DNA of 64,000 bases. It comes from Nocardia farcinica. Lineage in GTDB: Bacteria > Actinomycetota > Actinomycetes > Mycobacteriales > Mycobacteriaceae. Below are positions 35,763 to 45,251 of this stretch, piece after piece. The stretch covers positions 1,488,001 through 1,552,000 of the forward strand of contig NZ_LN868938.1 in the NCBI RefSeq assembly GCF_001182745.1, read 5' to 3'. A program made the position numbers and the translations under genes. The notes beneath the pieces are model-generated. The model saw nothing but the letters and a program-made list of their open reading frames with translations. It did not search any database and was not told the DNA's origin. Within the stretch, counting starts at the first letter, position 1. Each line of letters opens with the position of its first letter.

Positions 35763-37037
35763 GTGCGGATCGCCCTGCTGTCCTACCGGAGCAAGACCCA
35801 CTGCGGCGGACAGGGCGTCTACGTCCGCAAGCTCAGCGCGGGGCTGGCCGAACTCGGACACGAGGTGGAGGTGTTCTCGGGTCAGCCGTACCCGGAGGAC
35901 CTCGATCCGCGTGTGCGCCTCACCGAGGTGCCCAGCCTCGACCTCTACCGCGATTCCGACCCGTTCCGCACCCCGCATCCGCGCGAGATCCGCGACCGGA
36001 TCGACCTGTTGGAGCTGGTGACCATGTGGACCGCGGGCTTCCCCGAGCCGCGCACCTTCAGCCTGCGCGCCGCGCGACTGCTGCGCGAGCGCGCACGCGA
36101 CTTCGACGTGGTGCACGACAACCAGTGCCTGGGCAGCGGGCTGCTCGACATCGCCGAGTTCCTGCCGGTGGTGGCCACCGTGCACCACCCCATCACCCGC
36201 GACCGCGCGGTGGACCTGGCCGCCGCACCCTGGCGACGCAAACCGCTGGTTCGGCGCTGGTACGGCTTCCTCGGCATGCAGCAACGGGTCGCGCGCAGGA
36301 TCCCCGACCTGGTCACCGTGTCGAGTTCGTCGGCCGCCGACATCGTGGCCGACTTCGGCGTCGACCCCGGCCGGCTCAACGTGGTGCCGCTCGGCGTGGA
36401 CACCACCCTGTTCGCGCCGCGGGCGGCCCCGCGGGTCGCGGGCCGCATCGTCGCGGTGGCCAGCGCCGACAAGCCGCTCAAGGGCGTGGCGCATCTGCTG
36501 CGGGCCTGCGCGCGGCTGCGGGTGACCCACCGGATCGAACTGCAGCTGGTCGCCAAGCTCGAACCCGAGGGTCCCACCGAGAAGCTCATCGCCGAACTCG
36601 GCCTGTCCGACATCGTCACCGTGCGTGCCGGCCTCAGCGACGCGGACTTGGCCGATCTGCTCGCCTCGGCCGAGATCGCCTGCATCCCTTCGCTGTACGA
36701 GGGCTTCTCGTTGCCCGCGGTGGAGGCGATGGCCAGCGGCACGCCGCTGGTGGTCAGCCGTACCGGCGCGCTGCCGGAGGTGGTCGGCGAACCGGGGGTC
36801 TGCGCCGATCTGATCACCCCCGGCGACGCCGACGAACTGGCCGCCGCCCTCGGCGCGCTGTTCGACGCGCCGTTGCGCAGGCAGGCGATGGCCACCGCCT
36901 GCCGCGCGCGGGCCGTCTCGGTGTTCAGCTGGGAATCGGTCGCCGCCCAGACGGCCCGGATCTACCTGCGTGCGATCGCCCGTACCGGGAGCCGCGCACT
37001 CGACAACGCCCAGGAGGTTCCTCGTGCTCACCGTTGA
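35763..37037 (+). CDS. GT4-family glycosyltransferase
   Basis: 424 residues with two Rossmann lobes. The acceptor lobe starts VRIALLSYRSKTHCGGQGVYVRKLSAGLAELGHEVEVFSG. The donor lobe has VVPLGVDTTLFAPR, VASADKPLKGVAHLLRA and the EX7E-type signature SLYEGFSLPAVEAMASGTPLVVSRTGALPEVVG. It is a retaining GT4 enzyme using a nucleotide sugar or polyprenyl/GDP-mannose-type donor. It sits in an operon with an F420 oxidoreductase, a methyltransferase and a six-hairpin-like protein, suggesting assembly of a methylated glycoconjugate. GTG at 35763 has GGGGAAGGGAAC upstream. Confidence 0.9.
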   Translation: MRIALLSYRSKTHCGGQGVYVRKLSAGLAELGHEVEVFSGQPYPEDLDPRVRLTEVPSLDLYRDSDPFRTPHPREIRDRIDLLELVTMWTAGFPEPRTFSLRAARLLRERARDFDVVHDNQCLGSGLLDIAEFLPVVATVHHPITRDRAVDLAAAPWRRKPLVRRWYGFLGMQQRVARRIPDLVTVSSSSAADIVADFGVDPGRLNVVPLGVDTTLFAPRAAPRVAGRIVAVASADKPLKGVAHLLRACARLRVTHRIELQLVAKLEPEGPTEKLIAELGLSDIVTVRAGLSDADLADLLASAEIACIPSLYEGFSLPAVEAMASGTPLVVSRTGALPEVVGEPGVCADLITPGDADELAAALGALFDAPLRRQAMATACRARAVSVFSWESVAAQTARIYLRAIARTGSRALDNAQEVPRAHR

Positions 37038-37752
37038 CTTCGACCGGCTCGCACTCGGCCCGGGCACCCGGGTGATCGACGTCGGTTGCGGCGCGGGACG
37101 GCACTCCTTCGAGGCCTACCGGCGCGGGGCCGACATCATCGCCTTCGACCAGAACGCCGACGACCTCGCCGGGGTGCAGACCATGTTCGAGGCGATGGCG
37201 GCCGCCGGCGAGGCGCCCGCCGGCGCGAACGCGCAGACGGTGCGCGGCGACGCCCTGGCACTGCCCTATCCCGACAACCACTTCGACGTGGTGATCGCCT
37301 CGGAGATCCTCGAGCACATCCCCGCCGACGACCAGGCCATCGCCGAACTGGTGCGGGTACTGGAACCGGGCGGCCAACTGGTGGTGACGGTGCCGCGCTG
37401 GCTGCCCGAGCGGGTGTGCTGGGCGCTGTCGACCGAGTACCACAGCAACGAGGGCGGGCACGTGCGGATCTATCGCGCGGACGAGCTGCGCGACAAGATC
37501 GCCCGCCGCGGCATGCGCTTCGTGCACCGCACCCACGTGCACGCCCTGCACGCGCCGTACTGGTGGATCAAGTGCGCGGTCGGCGTCGAGCGCGATCATG
37601 CCCTCGTGCGCGCCTACCACCGAATGCTGGTGTGGGACATGATGTCCCGTCCCGCGGTCACCCGGGTGGCCGAAGCACTGCTCGATCCGCTCATCGGCAA
37701 GAGCGTCGCGTTGTACTTCGCCAAGCCGGCGGTGCACCGTGCCGCCGTCTGA
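37024..37752 (+). CDS. Class I SAM-dependent methyltransferase (operon with GT4)
   Basis: 242 residues. Motif I VIDVGCGAGRHSFEAYRRG, acidic loop IIAFDQNADDL, motif II DVVIASEILEHIPADDQAI and motif III ELVRVLEPGGQLVVTVPRW are all present. It is of the type that methylates small molecules or sugars. GTG 37024, preceded by AGGAGG, overlaps the end of the glycosyltransferase gene by 14 bp. Its own end overlaps the next gene by 14 bp. The coupling suggests the product acts on the glycosylated intermediate. Confidence 0.88.
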   Translation: MLTVDFDRLALGPGTRVIDVGCGAGRHSFEAYRRGADIIAFDQNADDLAGVQTMFEAMAAAGEAPAGANAQTVRGDALALPYPDNHFDVVIASEILEHIPADDQAIAELVRVLEPGGQLVVTVPRWLPERVCWALSTEYHSNEGGHVRIYRADELRDKIARRGMRFVHRTHVHALHAPYWWIKCAVGVERDHALVRAYHRMLVWDMMSRPAVTRVAEALLDPLIGKSVALYFAKPAVHRAAV

Positions 37753-38785
37753 GCTGCCCGGCGTCCCGTGGGCGCTGACCCGCTCACAGTGCCACCGCAC
37801 CGGCGCCTCGATCGCGGCCGCGCAGGAACCCACGGGCGCGATCCCCTGGTTTCCGGGCGGGTACACCGACCCGTGGGATCACGTGGAATCGGCGATGGCG
37901 TTGACCGTCACCGGTTTCCGGGACGAAGCGGTCGCCGCGTACCGGTGGTCGGCCGAGACGCAGCGGCCGGACGGGTCGTGGCCGCGCCAGTTCCGCGCCG
38001 GGGTGGTCGAGGACGGTGGCGCCGAGACGAACTTCTGCGCCTACCTGGCCACCGGGGTCTACCACCACGTCCTGTGCACCGGTGACCTGAATCTCGCCGC
38101 GGAGCTGTGGCCGACCGTGCGCGCCGCCGTCGACTTCGTCCTCGCCGCCGCCGGTCCGCAGGGCCAGATCTATTGGGCGGCCGACGAACACGGCGGTGTG
38201 CTCGCCGAGGCCCTGGTCACCGGGTGCGCGAGCATCCACCACAGCCTCGGCTGCGCCGTCGCGCTGGCCGAGCTGATGAACGATCCGCGCCCGGAGTGGG
38301 CGCAGGCCCGCCACCGGCTCGGCGCGGCACTGCGGCATCGACCCGACCTGTTCACCCCGAAGGACCGCTACTCGATGGACTGGTATTACCCGGTCCTCGG
38401 CGGAGCGCTGCGCGGTCCGGCGGCGGTGGCCAGGATCGATGCGCGGTGGGACGACTTCGTGGTCGGCAACATCGGCATCCGCTGCGTGGCCGACCGGCCC
38501 TGGGTGACCGGCGCGGAAACCTGCGAGCTGGTGATGGCGCTGGACGCGCTCGGCGACGACGACCGCGCGCACCGCCTGTTCGCCGCCATGCAGCACCTGC
38601 GGGAGAACGACGGCTCGTATTGGACCGGCCTCGTGTTCGCCGACGGCAAGCGCTGGCCCGAGGAGCGCACCACCTGGACCGCGGCCGCGGTGGTGCTGGC
38701 CGCCGATGCGCTCTCACGCACCACCCCCGCCAACGGACTGTTCCGCTCGACCGCGCTCCCGGTGCCCGCGCCGGTCGGCGTCTGA
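37739..38785 (+). CDS. Alpha/alpha-barrel (six-hairpin or prenyltransferase-like) protein
   Basis: 348 residues. Repeated hairpin-like units with W and aromatic clusters: SIAAAQEPTGAIPWFPGGYTDPWDHVESAMALTVTGF, YRWSAETQRPDGSWPRQF, NFCAYLATGVYHHVL, WPTVRAAVDFVLAAAGPQGQIYWA. Automatic annotation often calls such proteins prenyltransferase or squalene-cyclase-like, but the pattern equally fits a six-hairpin glycosidase. The acidic pair in PGGYTDPWDHVE could be catalytic. It is the last gene of the operon. GTG 37739 lies within the preceding gene. The role is unknown; it may trim or bind a glycan. Confidence 0.75.
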   Translation: MPPSELPGVPWALTRSQCHRTGASIAAAQEPTGAIPWFPGGYTDPWDHVESAMALTVTGFRDEAVAAYRWSAETQRPDGSWPRQFRAGVVEDGGAETNFCAYLATGVYHHVLCTGDLNLAAELWPTVRAAVDFVLAAAGPQGQIYWAADEHGGVLAEALVTGCASIHHSLGCAVALAELMNDPRPEWAQARHRLGAALRHRPDLFTPKDRYSMDWYYPVLGGALRGPAAVARIDARWDDFVVGNIGIRCVADRPWVTGAETCELVMALDALGDDDRAHRLFAAMQHLRENDGSYWTGLVFADGKRWPEERTTWTAAAVVLAADALSRTTPANGLFRSTALPVPAPVGV

Positions 38786-38803
38786 CCGACACGGGCGTCC
38801 CGG

Positions 38804-40100
<1,297 letters not shown>

Positions 40101-40103
40101 GCC

Positions 40104-42197
40104 TCAACGAATTCCGGCACGCTGGGCCGGCACGTCGCCGGTGTCCGGCCGGGCGTCGAGGCGGCTCGGCCACCACACCCGCGCGCCGACGAGAGCGAAC
40201 AGCGCGGGCACCACCACGGTGCGCACCACGAAGGTGTCGAGCACGATACCGATACCGACCACGATGCCGAGCTGGGTCAGCGTGATCAGCGGCAGCACGC
40301 CCAGCACACAGAACACCGCGGCCAGCACGATGCCCGCGCTGGTGATCACCGGCCCGGTCGCCGAGACCGCGCGCACGATGCCGGTGGCGGTGCCGTATTC
40401 CGGCGCCTCCTCCCTGGCCCGGGTGACCAGGAAGATCGTGTAGTCGACCCCGAGCGCGACGAGGAACAGGAAGCCGAACAGCGGCACGGTGGTGTCCAGC
40501 GCCGGGAAGCCGAAGATGTGCTCGCTCACCAGGCTGCCGAGCCCGAGCGCGGCCAGCGCGCTGAGGACCGTCACCCCGATCAGCAGCACGGCCGCGGGCA
40601 GCGCGCGCAGCAGCGCCAGGAGCACCAGGAACACCACCGCCAGGATCAGCGGAATCACCAGCAGCTGATCGCCGCGCGCGGCTTCGGCGGTGTCGAGTTC
40701 CTTCGCGTCGCTGCCGCCGACCAACGCCTCGGCGCCGGGCACCCGGTCCAGCTGCGTGCGCAGGGCGCGGATCGTGTCGAACGATTCGGCCGAGGCGGGG
40801 GCGGCGTCGAGCACCACGGTCCAGCGGGCCAGCCCGTCATGGGCGGGGCCGGTGCGCATCGCGCGCGACACGCCGTCGGTGCCGTCGAGCGCCGCCTGCA
40901 CGCCGGCGGCGGCCTCCGCGCGCGCCAACACCACGGTGGGATCCGAAGCGCCGGAAGGGAAATGGGCCGCGACGGTGTCGAGCGCGTCCACCGATTCGGC
41001 GCGCACCCGGAACTGGTCGGCCTGCGCGAGTCCGACATCCGCGCCGAACAGCCCGGTGGCGCATACCAGCAAGGCGCCGAGCGTGGCCGCCGCGATCGGC
41101 AGCGGCCTGCGCACCACCGCCGCGGCGATGCGGTACCAGACCCCGGACCCGGCCACGTCCCGGCCGTCGACACGGGGAACGAACGGCCAGAACACCCGCC
41201 GCCCGCACAGGGCGAGCGCGGGCGGCAGCGCGATCAGCACGAACACCGCCGCCACCACCAGTCCGGCCGCGGCGAGCAGGCCGAGACTGCGGGTGTTGGG
41301 CAGGGTGGCCAGCAGCAGGGTGAGCAGTGCGAGCACGACCGTGACGTTGCTGGCGACGATCGCCGGGGCGCAGCGGCGCACGGCGGCGCGCAGGGCCGCG
41401 CGGTGATCCTCGGCGCGGTGCAGTTCGTCGCGGTAGCGGGAGATGAGCAGCAGGGCGTAGTTCGTGCCCGCACCGAAGACCAGCACACTGGTGATCCCCG
41501 CGGTGGAGCCGTCGAAGGTGAGCCCGGTGACCCGGGCCAGGCCGACGCCGACGCCGGCGGCGACCCGGTCGGCGTAACCGACGACGAGCAGCGGCACGAG
41601 CCACAACACCGGCGAGCGATAGGTGAGCATCAACAGCAGCGCGACCACCAGCGCGGTCACCACCAACAGGGTGACGTCGGCGCCGGCGAACGAGTCGGCG
41701 ATGTCGGCGCCGAACGCCGGGCCACCGGTGATCTGGGCGCGCAGCCCCGCGGGCACGGCCTCGCCCGCCAAGGTGCGCAGCCGCTCGATCTCGTCGGTGA
41801 GGGCCGTGCCGTTCAACTCACCCGGCACCGGCACCTGCCCGAGAGCGACCTTGCGGTCCTCGGACACCGTGAGCCGATCCGGGGCGGCGCCCGCGTCCGT
41901 GCGCAGGCCCGCCACGGCGGCGCTCGCCGCGGCCACCTGGTCCTCGGTCAGTTCCGCGCCGTCGGGGCGGTCCAGCACGACGATGGCGGTGGCCACGTCG
42001 CCGCCGGGGAAATCCCGCAGCAGCCGCTGCACCTGCGCCGACTCGGCCGAGTCGGGCAGCGAGGTCGGTGCCTGTCCCGCCGAGTCGTTGGCGCCCACCA
42101 GGCCCAGCAGGGCGCCGGACGCCAGCAGCAGGGCGAGGAGCACGAGCCAGGAGCGCCGCCCGGTGACGACGGCGGCCAACCGATCCCACGGATTCAC
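40104..42197 (-). CDS. MMPL-family RND transporter
   Basis: 697 residues. Twelve hydrophobic helices are arranged as one, a large outside loop, five, then the same again. Characteristic segments are PVLWLVPLLVVGYADRVAAGVGVGL, VFGAGTNYALLLISRYRDEL and, in the second half, GVDYTIFLVTRAREE with the proton-relay Asp-Tyr pairs of MmpL proteins. It should export a lipid or drug-like molecule using the proton gradient. GTG 42197 has GGGAAGG nine bases upstream. It is convergent with the TetR gene. The nearest regulatory element upstream is the third M-x-Q-P palindrome, 116 bp away. Confidence 0.92.
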   Translation of the reverse strand: MNPWDRLAAVVTGRRSWLVLLALLLASGALLGLVGANDSAGQAPTSLPDSAESAQVQRLLRDFPGGDVATAIVVLDRPDGAELTEDQVAAASAAVAGLRTDAGAAPDRLTVSEDRKVALGQVPVPGELNGTALTDEIERLRTLAGEAVPAGLRAQITGGPAFGADIADSFAGADVTLLVVTALVVALLLMLTYRSPVLWLVPLLVVGYADRVAAGVGVGLARVTGLTFDGSTAGITSVLVFGAGTNYALLLISRYRDELHRAEDHRAALRAAVRRCAPAIVASNVTVVLALLTLLLATLPNTRSLGLLAAAGLVVAAVFVLIALPPALALCGRRVFWPFVPRVDGRDVAGSGVWYRIAAAVVRRPLPIAAATLGALLVCATGLFGADVGLAQADQFRVRAESVDALDTVAAHFPSGASDPTVVLARAEAAAGVQAALDGTDGVSRAMRTGPAHDGLARWTVVLDAAPASAESFDTIRALRTQLDRVPGAEALVGGSDAKELDTAEAARGDQLLVIPLILAVVFLVLLALLRALPAAVLLIGVTVLSALAALGLGSLVSEHIFGFPALDTTVPLFGFLFLVALGVDYTIFLVTRAREEAPEYGTATGIVRAVSATGPVITSAGIVLAAVFCVLGVLPLITLTQLGIVVGIGIVLDTFVVRTVVVPALFALVGARVWWPSRLDARPDTGDVPAQRAGIR

Positions 42198-42312
42198 GTC
42201 GTCCACCTTCCCAGATCCGCCGTCCGCGCGGGTGCGCGGCCGGTGCCCCGGCGCGGCGCGCCGCGGGCCACTGTCGGATGTCCCGAAAAATCTTTGCGCA
42301 CAATGATGTTCG

Positions 42313-42353
42313 TACAGATGTGCTTGCATCTGCACGATTACCGCGCTTAGGAT
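42313..42353 (+). promoter_or_regulatory. M-x-Q-P promoter-operator, copy 3
   Basis: Palindrome TACAGATG-N6-CATCTGCA (42313-42334) with TTGCAT at 42324-42329, an 18-base spacer and TAGGAT at 42348-42353. The small gene at 42398 starts about 38 bases after the predicted start point. The palindrome also faces the divergent MMPL gene. Confidence 0.75.
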
Positions 42354-42397
42354 CACCCGAAACAGGGGAGCTTCACACCCGTCGAAGGCCAGGCGTC

Positions 42398-42574
42398 ATG
42401 ACTCAGCCACCATCACGTTCCCGTCGTCTCGGCATCGCCGAGATCGCCGCCGTCTACGGCACCGAGGCCTTGCATCGCCGCATCGCGCAGTTGCGGGCGT
42501 GCGGCCAGCACTACGCCGCGGTGGCGATCGAACGCGAACTACTCGGCACGACCGACACCACCCCGCGGCCCTGA
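42398..42574 (+). CDS. Small protein of unknown function (M-x-Q-P family, 58 aa)
   Basis: Begins MTQPPSRSRRLGIAEIAAVYG; the rest, LHRRIAQLRACGQHYAAVAIERELLG, forms a basic amphipathic helix. No domain is recognised. The basic first half and helical second half could be a DNA- or RNA-binding or protein-interaction peptide. It shares its promoter-operator and M-x-Q-P opening with the genes at 11466 and 14598. A 24-codon fragment with a related first half follows at 42610. The open frame extends upstream of the ATG but crosses the promoter, so I start at 42398. Confidence 0.7.
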   Translation: MTQPPSRSRRLGIAEIAAVYGTEALHRRIAQLRACGQHYAAVAIERELLGTTDTTPRP

Positions 42575-42609
42575 CCGGGAGGCACCGGGACGACACCGCA
42601 CCGAGGGCG

Positions 42610-42684
42610 ATGAATCCGGCGGCCGGCCGTCGTCTGCGTGCCGCGCCCGACATCGCCGCACGCTACGGGGATCCGAATGCCTGA
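42610..42684 (+). pseudogene. 24-codon fragment resembling the start of the 42398 product
   Basis: MNPAAGRRLRAAPDIAARYG then DPNA and a stop. The RRL and (D/E)IAA-x-YG positions match the 42398 protein (SRRLGIAEIAAVYG) with one gap. GAGGGCG precedes the ATG. It looks like a truncated tandem copy, or else a micro-protein of the same kind. The palindrome TGACATGTCA (42682-42691) overlaps its stop codon. Confidence 0.4.
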
Positions 42685-42834
42685 CATGTCAAGCGAACCC
42701 GCAATCAGGACATACCCGACCGAACGGTGTCGATCTCGCCGAAGCCGACCCGCTGGTGGGAATCGTTTCCTATAGTGAGGCACGATTCGGGCGCGGTCGC
42801 AGGACGCCCGAGGTGGCAGTGGGAGCGCTGATCC

Positions 42835-44091
42835 ATGACCTTGCCCGCGCCGGACCTCTCTCCGGAGCCGTCCGCGCCTGCGCTCGAAATCGGCGGGCGG
42901 CCGGCGTCGGTGCCGTTGCAGAACACCGACCGGGTCGCCTCGACGATGGTCGGGCACTTCGCGTCCACCGCCCCGTGCCGGACGCTGCCCGGGGAGCAGC
43001 TGCGCGGTGACGTCACCAAGGTGACCCGCTTCTGCCTGGCGCTGGCCGCGGAAATGTTCGACCGGCGCGCCGTACCCGCCGCCGACCAGCTGGGCGAGGT
43101 CCGCGAAGCGGCCGCGCAGTGGGCCCGGGAAGCGGTGCCGTTGAGCACCATCCTGCGCGCCTACCACGAGGGCCTGCGCATGGCGTTCGGGCTGGTCACC
43201 GCGCCCGCCGAGGACGGTGACGTGGGCGAGGTCCTGGTCGCCACCGACCTCATGCTGGAACTGTTGCAATCGATCACGGCCGCGGTGTGCGACGCCTACG
43301 TCGACGAGCAGCATCTGGTCGCGCGCGAACACCAGACCGCCGCGCAGACGCTGGCCTCGGCACTGCTGAGCGGCCGCGCCAGCTCGGCGGTGGCACGCCA
43401 GAGCGGGATCCCGATCGCCGAGGTCTACCAGGTGGTCGCGCTCGCCATTCCCGCGCACCCCGACGAGCTCGATCCGCGCATCGACACCCAGGTCGCGGCG
43501 CGCCGCAAGCTGCGCCGCGTGCAGTCCGGGCTGGCCACCGCCTTCGACGCGCAGGTGCTGGCGCTGCTGTCGCCCACCGGTGGGACACTGCTGGTCCCGC
43601 ACGGCGAGCAGCACCGGCCGTTCACCGCGGAACTGCTCGCGGTACTGGGCAAGGCCGCCGAGGTGCCGTTGTCGGCGACCGTGGTCACCGCCGCCACCGA
43701 CCGGATCCCGGAATCGGCCGAACAGGCGCACGAACTGCTCGAGCTGGCGCAGCTGGCCGGACGCGGCCCCGGCCTGTACGAAATGGCCGACCTCGCGGTG
43801 GAGTACCAGCTCACCCGCGGCGGTCCCGCCACCCGCCAGGTCGCCGGTCTGCTCGAGCCCCTCGACGCCCACCCCGAACTCTCCGACACCATGCGCGCCT
43901 ACCTGCGCAACGACATGAACCGCCGGATGACCGCCCGTCAGCTGTTCGTCCACCCCAACACCGTCGACTACCGCCTGCGCCGCATCGCCCAACTCACCGG
44001 CATCGATCTGGCCACCTCCGCGGGCATCTCCCAAGCCGCCATCGCCCTCCTCGCCCGCGACCTCCACCGCCCCACCCGCACCCCCCACTGA
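42835..44091 (+). CDS. PucR/CdaR-type transcriptional regulator
   Basis: 418 residues. The C-terminal HTH_30 domain is clear: LRNDMNRRMTARQLFVHPNTVDYRLRRIAQLTGIDLATSAGISQAAIALLARDL. The N-terminal 200 residues form an RsbT-antagonist-like helical domain (VTKVTRFCLALAAEMFDRRAVP, then REAVPLSTILRAYHEGLRMAF), common in actinobacterial PucR proteins. The effector is unknown. A -10-like TATAGT lies at 42771-42776; the -35 is weak. It seems monocistronic. Confidence 0.9.
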   Translation: MTLPAPDLSPEPSAPALEIGGRPASVPLQNTDRVASTMVGHFASTAPCRTLPGEQLRGDVTKVTRFCLALAAEMFDRRAVPAADQLGEVREAAAQWAREAVPLSTILRAYHEGLRMAFGLVTAPAEDGDVGEVLVATDLMLELLQSITAAVCDAYVDEQHLVAREHQTAAQTLASALLSGRASSAVARQSGIPIAEVYQVVALAIPAHPDELDPRIDTQVAARRKLRRVQSGLATAFDAQVLALLSPTGGTLLVPHGEQHRPFTAELLAVLGKAAEVPLSATVVTAATDRIPESAEQAHELLELAQLAGRGPGLYEMADLAVEYQLTRGGPATRQVAGLLEPLDAHPELSDTMRAYLRNDMNRRMTARQLFVHPNTVDYRLRRIAQLTGIDLATSAGISQAAIALLARDLHRPTRTPH

Positions 44092-44097
44092 CCCCGA

Positions 44098-44119
44098 CCC
44101 ACTCGATGCCGATTCGTGC
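44098..44119. repeat. 22-bp direct repeat, left copy
   Basis: CCCACTCGATGCCGATTCG plus TGC, identical to 44730-44751. The pair brackets a 610-bp segment holding the small membrane-protein gene. Confidence 0.7.
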
Positions 44120-44262
44120 CGAGATGCAGGCGCTGAAGGTCGAGCTCGAGAATCCGCAGGGCTTTCCCGGTGCGCGGTGGCCGGAAACCGGTGCTCAGAA
44201 CTACACCGACGCCACGGTGACAGATGGAGACGCCGACTGGTCGGTCAAGACGGCGTGATGCG

Positions 44263-44709
44263 ATGAGTGTCATGGGCTCGGGCCAGGACTCCCAAGCCGG
44301 ACTGGGTTCCGTCGATCGGATCCGCACGTGGAGTTCGATGATCCTGGGGACTCTCGCGCTGGTCACGGCGGCGGGCATCGTGGTGCTGTTTCATGTCTCG
44401 CAGCCCGAGCCAGGGCGACTTGCGGCGACTGATGTGCTCGTCCTCGTCCTGGTCGGGCTGTCGACCTGCACTTTTCTGGCGGCGGGTGCGCTCGTCCTGC
44501 GTGGACGGACTCCTGCTGTGGTGCTCAGAGCCGTCGAACTGCTGTTGTGGCTCGACCTGATGGTTCTCGGGGCCGCGACGATCGTGCTGTTGGCCGGCGG
44601 TTCGTTGGCTCCGCTCACCTGGCTCGCCGCGATCGGCTTCGGCTTCGATATCGCTCGGGTCCTGCGGACCGCCGTCCGCAGCGGTGGCCGGTCTCGTCGA
44701 CCCGCGTAG
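44263..44709 (+). CDS. Small four-helix membrane protein, unknown function
   Basis: 148 residues. Four hydrophobic segments (about residues 25-45, 53-73, 85-108 and 110-130) are separated by short loops, with a basic tail RTAVRSGGRSRRPA. No family is recognised. The start is uncertain: ATG 44263 or 44272, both with weak ribosome sites. The gene lies wholly within the segment bounded by the 22-bp direct repeats. Its codon use, with codons such as GTT, CTT and TCT, appears slightly less GC-biased at third positions than its neighbours. Both points hint at separate origin or a recent insertion. Confidence 0.6.
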   Translation: MSVMGSGQDSQAGLGSVDRIRTWSSMILGTLALVTAAGIVVLFHVSQPEPGRLAATDVLVLVLVGLSTCTFLAAGALVLRGRTPAVVLRAVELLLWLDLMVLGAATIVLLAGGSLAPLTWLAAIGFGFDIARVLRTAVRSGGRSRRPA

Positions 44710-44729
44710 GCGGACGTCTCGCGACCCAC

Positions 44730-44751
44730 CCCACTCGATGCCGATTCGTGC
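44730..44751. repeat. 22-bp direct repeat, right copy
   Basis: Identical to 44098-44119. It lies 60 bp upstream of the CBS-domain gene. Confidence 0.7.
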
Positions 44752-44810
44752 TGGCGTGGGGGGCGGGATCGCGCGATCCTGGAACCCCGTGAGTCTGGAT
44801 GGTGAGGCTT

Positions 44811-45245
44811 ATGCGTATCGCGGAGATCTTGCGTCGGAAGGGTTGCGAGGTCGCCACCGTCACTCCCGGTACGACGGTGCGTGCGCTGCTGGCGGTGCTG
44901 GCCGAGCACAACATCGGTGCGGTGGTGGTGTCGCCGGGCGGCGGCCGCATCTCGGGCATCGTGTCCGAGCGTGACGTGGTGCGCGGCCTGCACGAGTACG
45001 GTGCGGGGCTGCTGGACACGCCGGTCAGCGACATCATGACCACGCCGGTGCGCACGTGCGCGCCGGAGGACCGGGTGGACGGCCTGCGCCGCATCATGAC
45101 CGAGCACCGGGTCCGGCACCTGCCGGTGGTGCGCGACGACCGGCTGGTGGGCATCGTCAGCATCGGCGACGTGGTCAAGAGCGCGATCTCCGAACTCGCC
45201 ACCGAGCGCCAGCTGCTGGTCGACTACGTGCAGGGCCGCTACTGA
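44811..45245 (+). CDS. Two-CBS-domain protein
   Basis: 144 residues made of a CBS pair. The first repeat is ATVTPGTTVRALLAVLAEHNIGAVVVSPGGGRISGIVSERDVVRGL. The second is VRTCAPEDRVDGLRRIMTEHRVRHLPVVRDDRLVGIVSIGDVVKSAI. The GIVSxxDVV endings form the adenosine-nucleotide site. Such stand-alone Bateman modules sense AMP, ATP or SAM and regulate enzymes or transporters. ATG 44811 has GGTGAGG six bases before it. It is convergent with the PPOX gene, 6 bp apart, so there is no room for a separate terminator. Confidence 0.92.
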   Translation: MRIAEILRRKGCEVATVTPGTTVRALLAVLAEHNIGAVVVSPGGGRISGIVSERDVVRGLHEYGAGLLDTPVSDIMTTPVRTCAPEDRVDGLRRIMTEHRVRHLPVVRDDRLVGIVSIGDVVKSAISELATERQLLVDYVQGRY

Positions 45246-45251
45246 CAGCAC

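Noticed and set aside
37739..38785. Naming this gene a squalene cyclase or prenyltransferase
   Set aside because: The DxDD or QW motifs of terpene cyclases are not seen; only a generic alpha/alpha-barrel pattern is supported.
42682..42691. TGACATGTCA palindrome as an extra operator or a minus-strand promoter (TTGACA)
   Set aside because: A ten-base palindrome is weak evidence and no suitable -10 follows the TTGACA in either direction.
44120..44262. A short ORF between the left direct repeat and the membrane-protein gene
   Set aside because: Frames here begin inside the repeat, lack a ribosome site and show no domain on either strand.
45246..45251. A terminator between the CBS and PPOX genes
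   Set aside because: The convergent genes are only 6 bp apart and no hairpin is visible.
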